Positions 63,633 through 64,000 of a stretch of 64,000 nucleotides of DNA are shown here, in pieces. A model generated the notes under the pieces. That model was not told where the DNA came from, did not search any database, and worked only from the letters and a program-made list of their open reading frames with translations. The position numbers and the translations under genes are program-made. How positions within the stretch are numbered: position 1 is the stretch's first letter; every line of letters begins with the position of its first letter. The DNA is from Clostridium saccharoperbutylacetonicum N1-4(HMT) (GTDB lineage Bacteria; Bacillota; Clostridia; Clostridiales; Clostridiaceae), in assembly GCF_000340885.1 (NCBI RefSeq), contig NC_020291.1, positions 3,843,001 through 3,907,000 of the forward strand, given 5' to 3'.

Positions 63633-64000
63633 TTAATATTTACCAAACTCATTATCACTTAAATCTAATCTGATTTTTTGAATAGAATTTGCAGCTTCTG
63701 TATATGCTTTATTATTACTTATACTATTATAATTTTGTTTTCGCATATAACTTTGTGCTTGAATACCCTTTTCTGACATCATAATAGCATTTTTTAGTTT
63801 AAAACTTGAAACCATATTTTTAAGCAATTCTGATTGACTTGAAAGCTCTTCACTAGCTGCTGCACTTTCTTCTGCCGTTGCAGAATTAGTTTGAACCACT
63901 TGTGATACCTGTTCAATTCCAACATTTATTTGGGTAATTCCAGTAGCTTGCTCTTCTGAAGATGCGGCTATTTCTGATACAAGAGTTGCAGCTTTTGATA
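63633..64000 (-). CDS. Methyl-accepting chemotaxis protein, C-terminal part
   Basis: The frame is open from the window edge through SEIAASSEEQATGITQINVG and TNSATAEESAAASEELSSQS, the typical end of an MCP signalling domain. The N-terminal part lies outside the window; a GTG at 63899 is internal, not a start. The last 45 residues form a tail without the usual CheR-docking pentapeptide. The hybrid-kinase gene follows after 34 nt. Confidence 0.9.
   Translation of the reverse strand, partial: SKAATLVSEIAASSEEQATGITQINVGIEQVSQVVQTNSATAEESAAASEELSSQSELLKNMVSSFKLKNAIMMSEKGIQAQSYMRKQNYNSISNNKAYTEAANSIQKIRLDLSDNEFGKY

Noticed and set aside
1..64000. CRISPR array, tRNA, rRNA, transposase or phage genes
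   Set aside because: None seen. The repeats are dispersed palindromes of differing spacing and lack the regular spacers of a CRISPR array.

Overview
The window is AT-rich, most genes lie on the minus strand, and Shine-Dalgarno sites are strong. It carries an alpha/beta-type small acid-soluble spore protein, several two-component systems, chemoreceptors and an L-lactate dehydrogenase. Together these suggest an endospore-forming, motile Clostridium sensu stricto, perhaps of the butyric/solventogenic group. The species is inference only. I see no rRNA, tRNA, CRISPR array, transposase or phage gene.

Layout. 1-3.3 kb: a YtrA-type GntR-controlled ABC operon with a clear promoter and operator. 3.6-9.8 kb: small hypotheticals, a DJ-1/PfpI protein, a metallo-beta-lactamase-fold hydrolase with a WYL regulator, a zinc ribbon/DUF2085 pair, and an MFS exporter beside a MerR-Trm112-methyltransferase fusion. 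9.9-11 kb: a consensus promoter, a tandem glycine riboswitch and a Gly_transporter-family gene. 11.2-14.5 kb: a tandem array of small terminator-like hairpins, a second MFS exporter, an XRE-TPR regulator and a Tyr/Pro-tailed protein. 14.9-25.3 kb: a KimA-like potassium transporter, ldh, a ferritin-like protein, PepF, two membrane proteins, SASP, a HAD phosphatase and a secreted protein. 25.3-32.7 kb: a lipoprotein, an OmpR-type two-component system, a GH113-like hydrolase, an SdpI-like protein, a wall-binding SCP/CAP protein and a P-loop kinase. 32.9-44.8 kb: a CPBP protease, a large membrane protein, an M13 peptidase, HelD, FabF, an AraC regulator, GNAT and DUF2087 proteins. 45-50 kb: a DMT transporter, a CNNM/HlyC protein, hypotheticals and a DEDDh exonuclease. 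50.3-55.6 kb: a CitA/CitB-type two-component system with a KdgT-family permease and malic enzyme, probably a malate or related carboxylate module. 56-64 kb: a membrane protein, a chemoreceptor, a MocR regulator, and a response regulator/hybrid kinase/partial chemoreceptor cluster.

The most unusual content is between the genes. Eight copies of a roughly 312-bp imperfectly palindromic element (R1-R8) occur at 14.5, 38.1, 43.4, 49.1, 50.2, 53.1, 56.6 and 60.9 kb. They share termini ATAGATATCCAA/TTGGATATCTAT. Paired changes in the stem arms preserve complementarity, and there are two exchangeable core hairpins. Six of the eight sit directly 3' of a gene in the same orientation relative to it, and two supply that gene's stop codon. 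A second, roughly 70-bp hairpin repeat occurs three times, once inside the P2 region of the glycine riboswitch. Two further dispersed repeat families also abut gene ends. The 3' ends of genes in this genome therefore look like repeated landing sites for, or hosts of, structured repeats.
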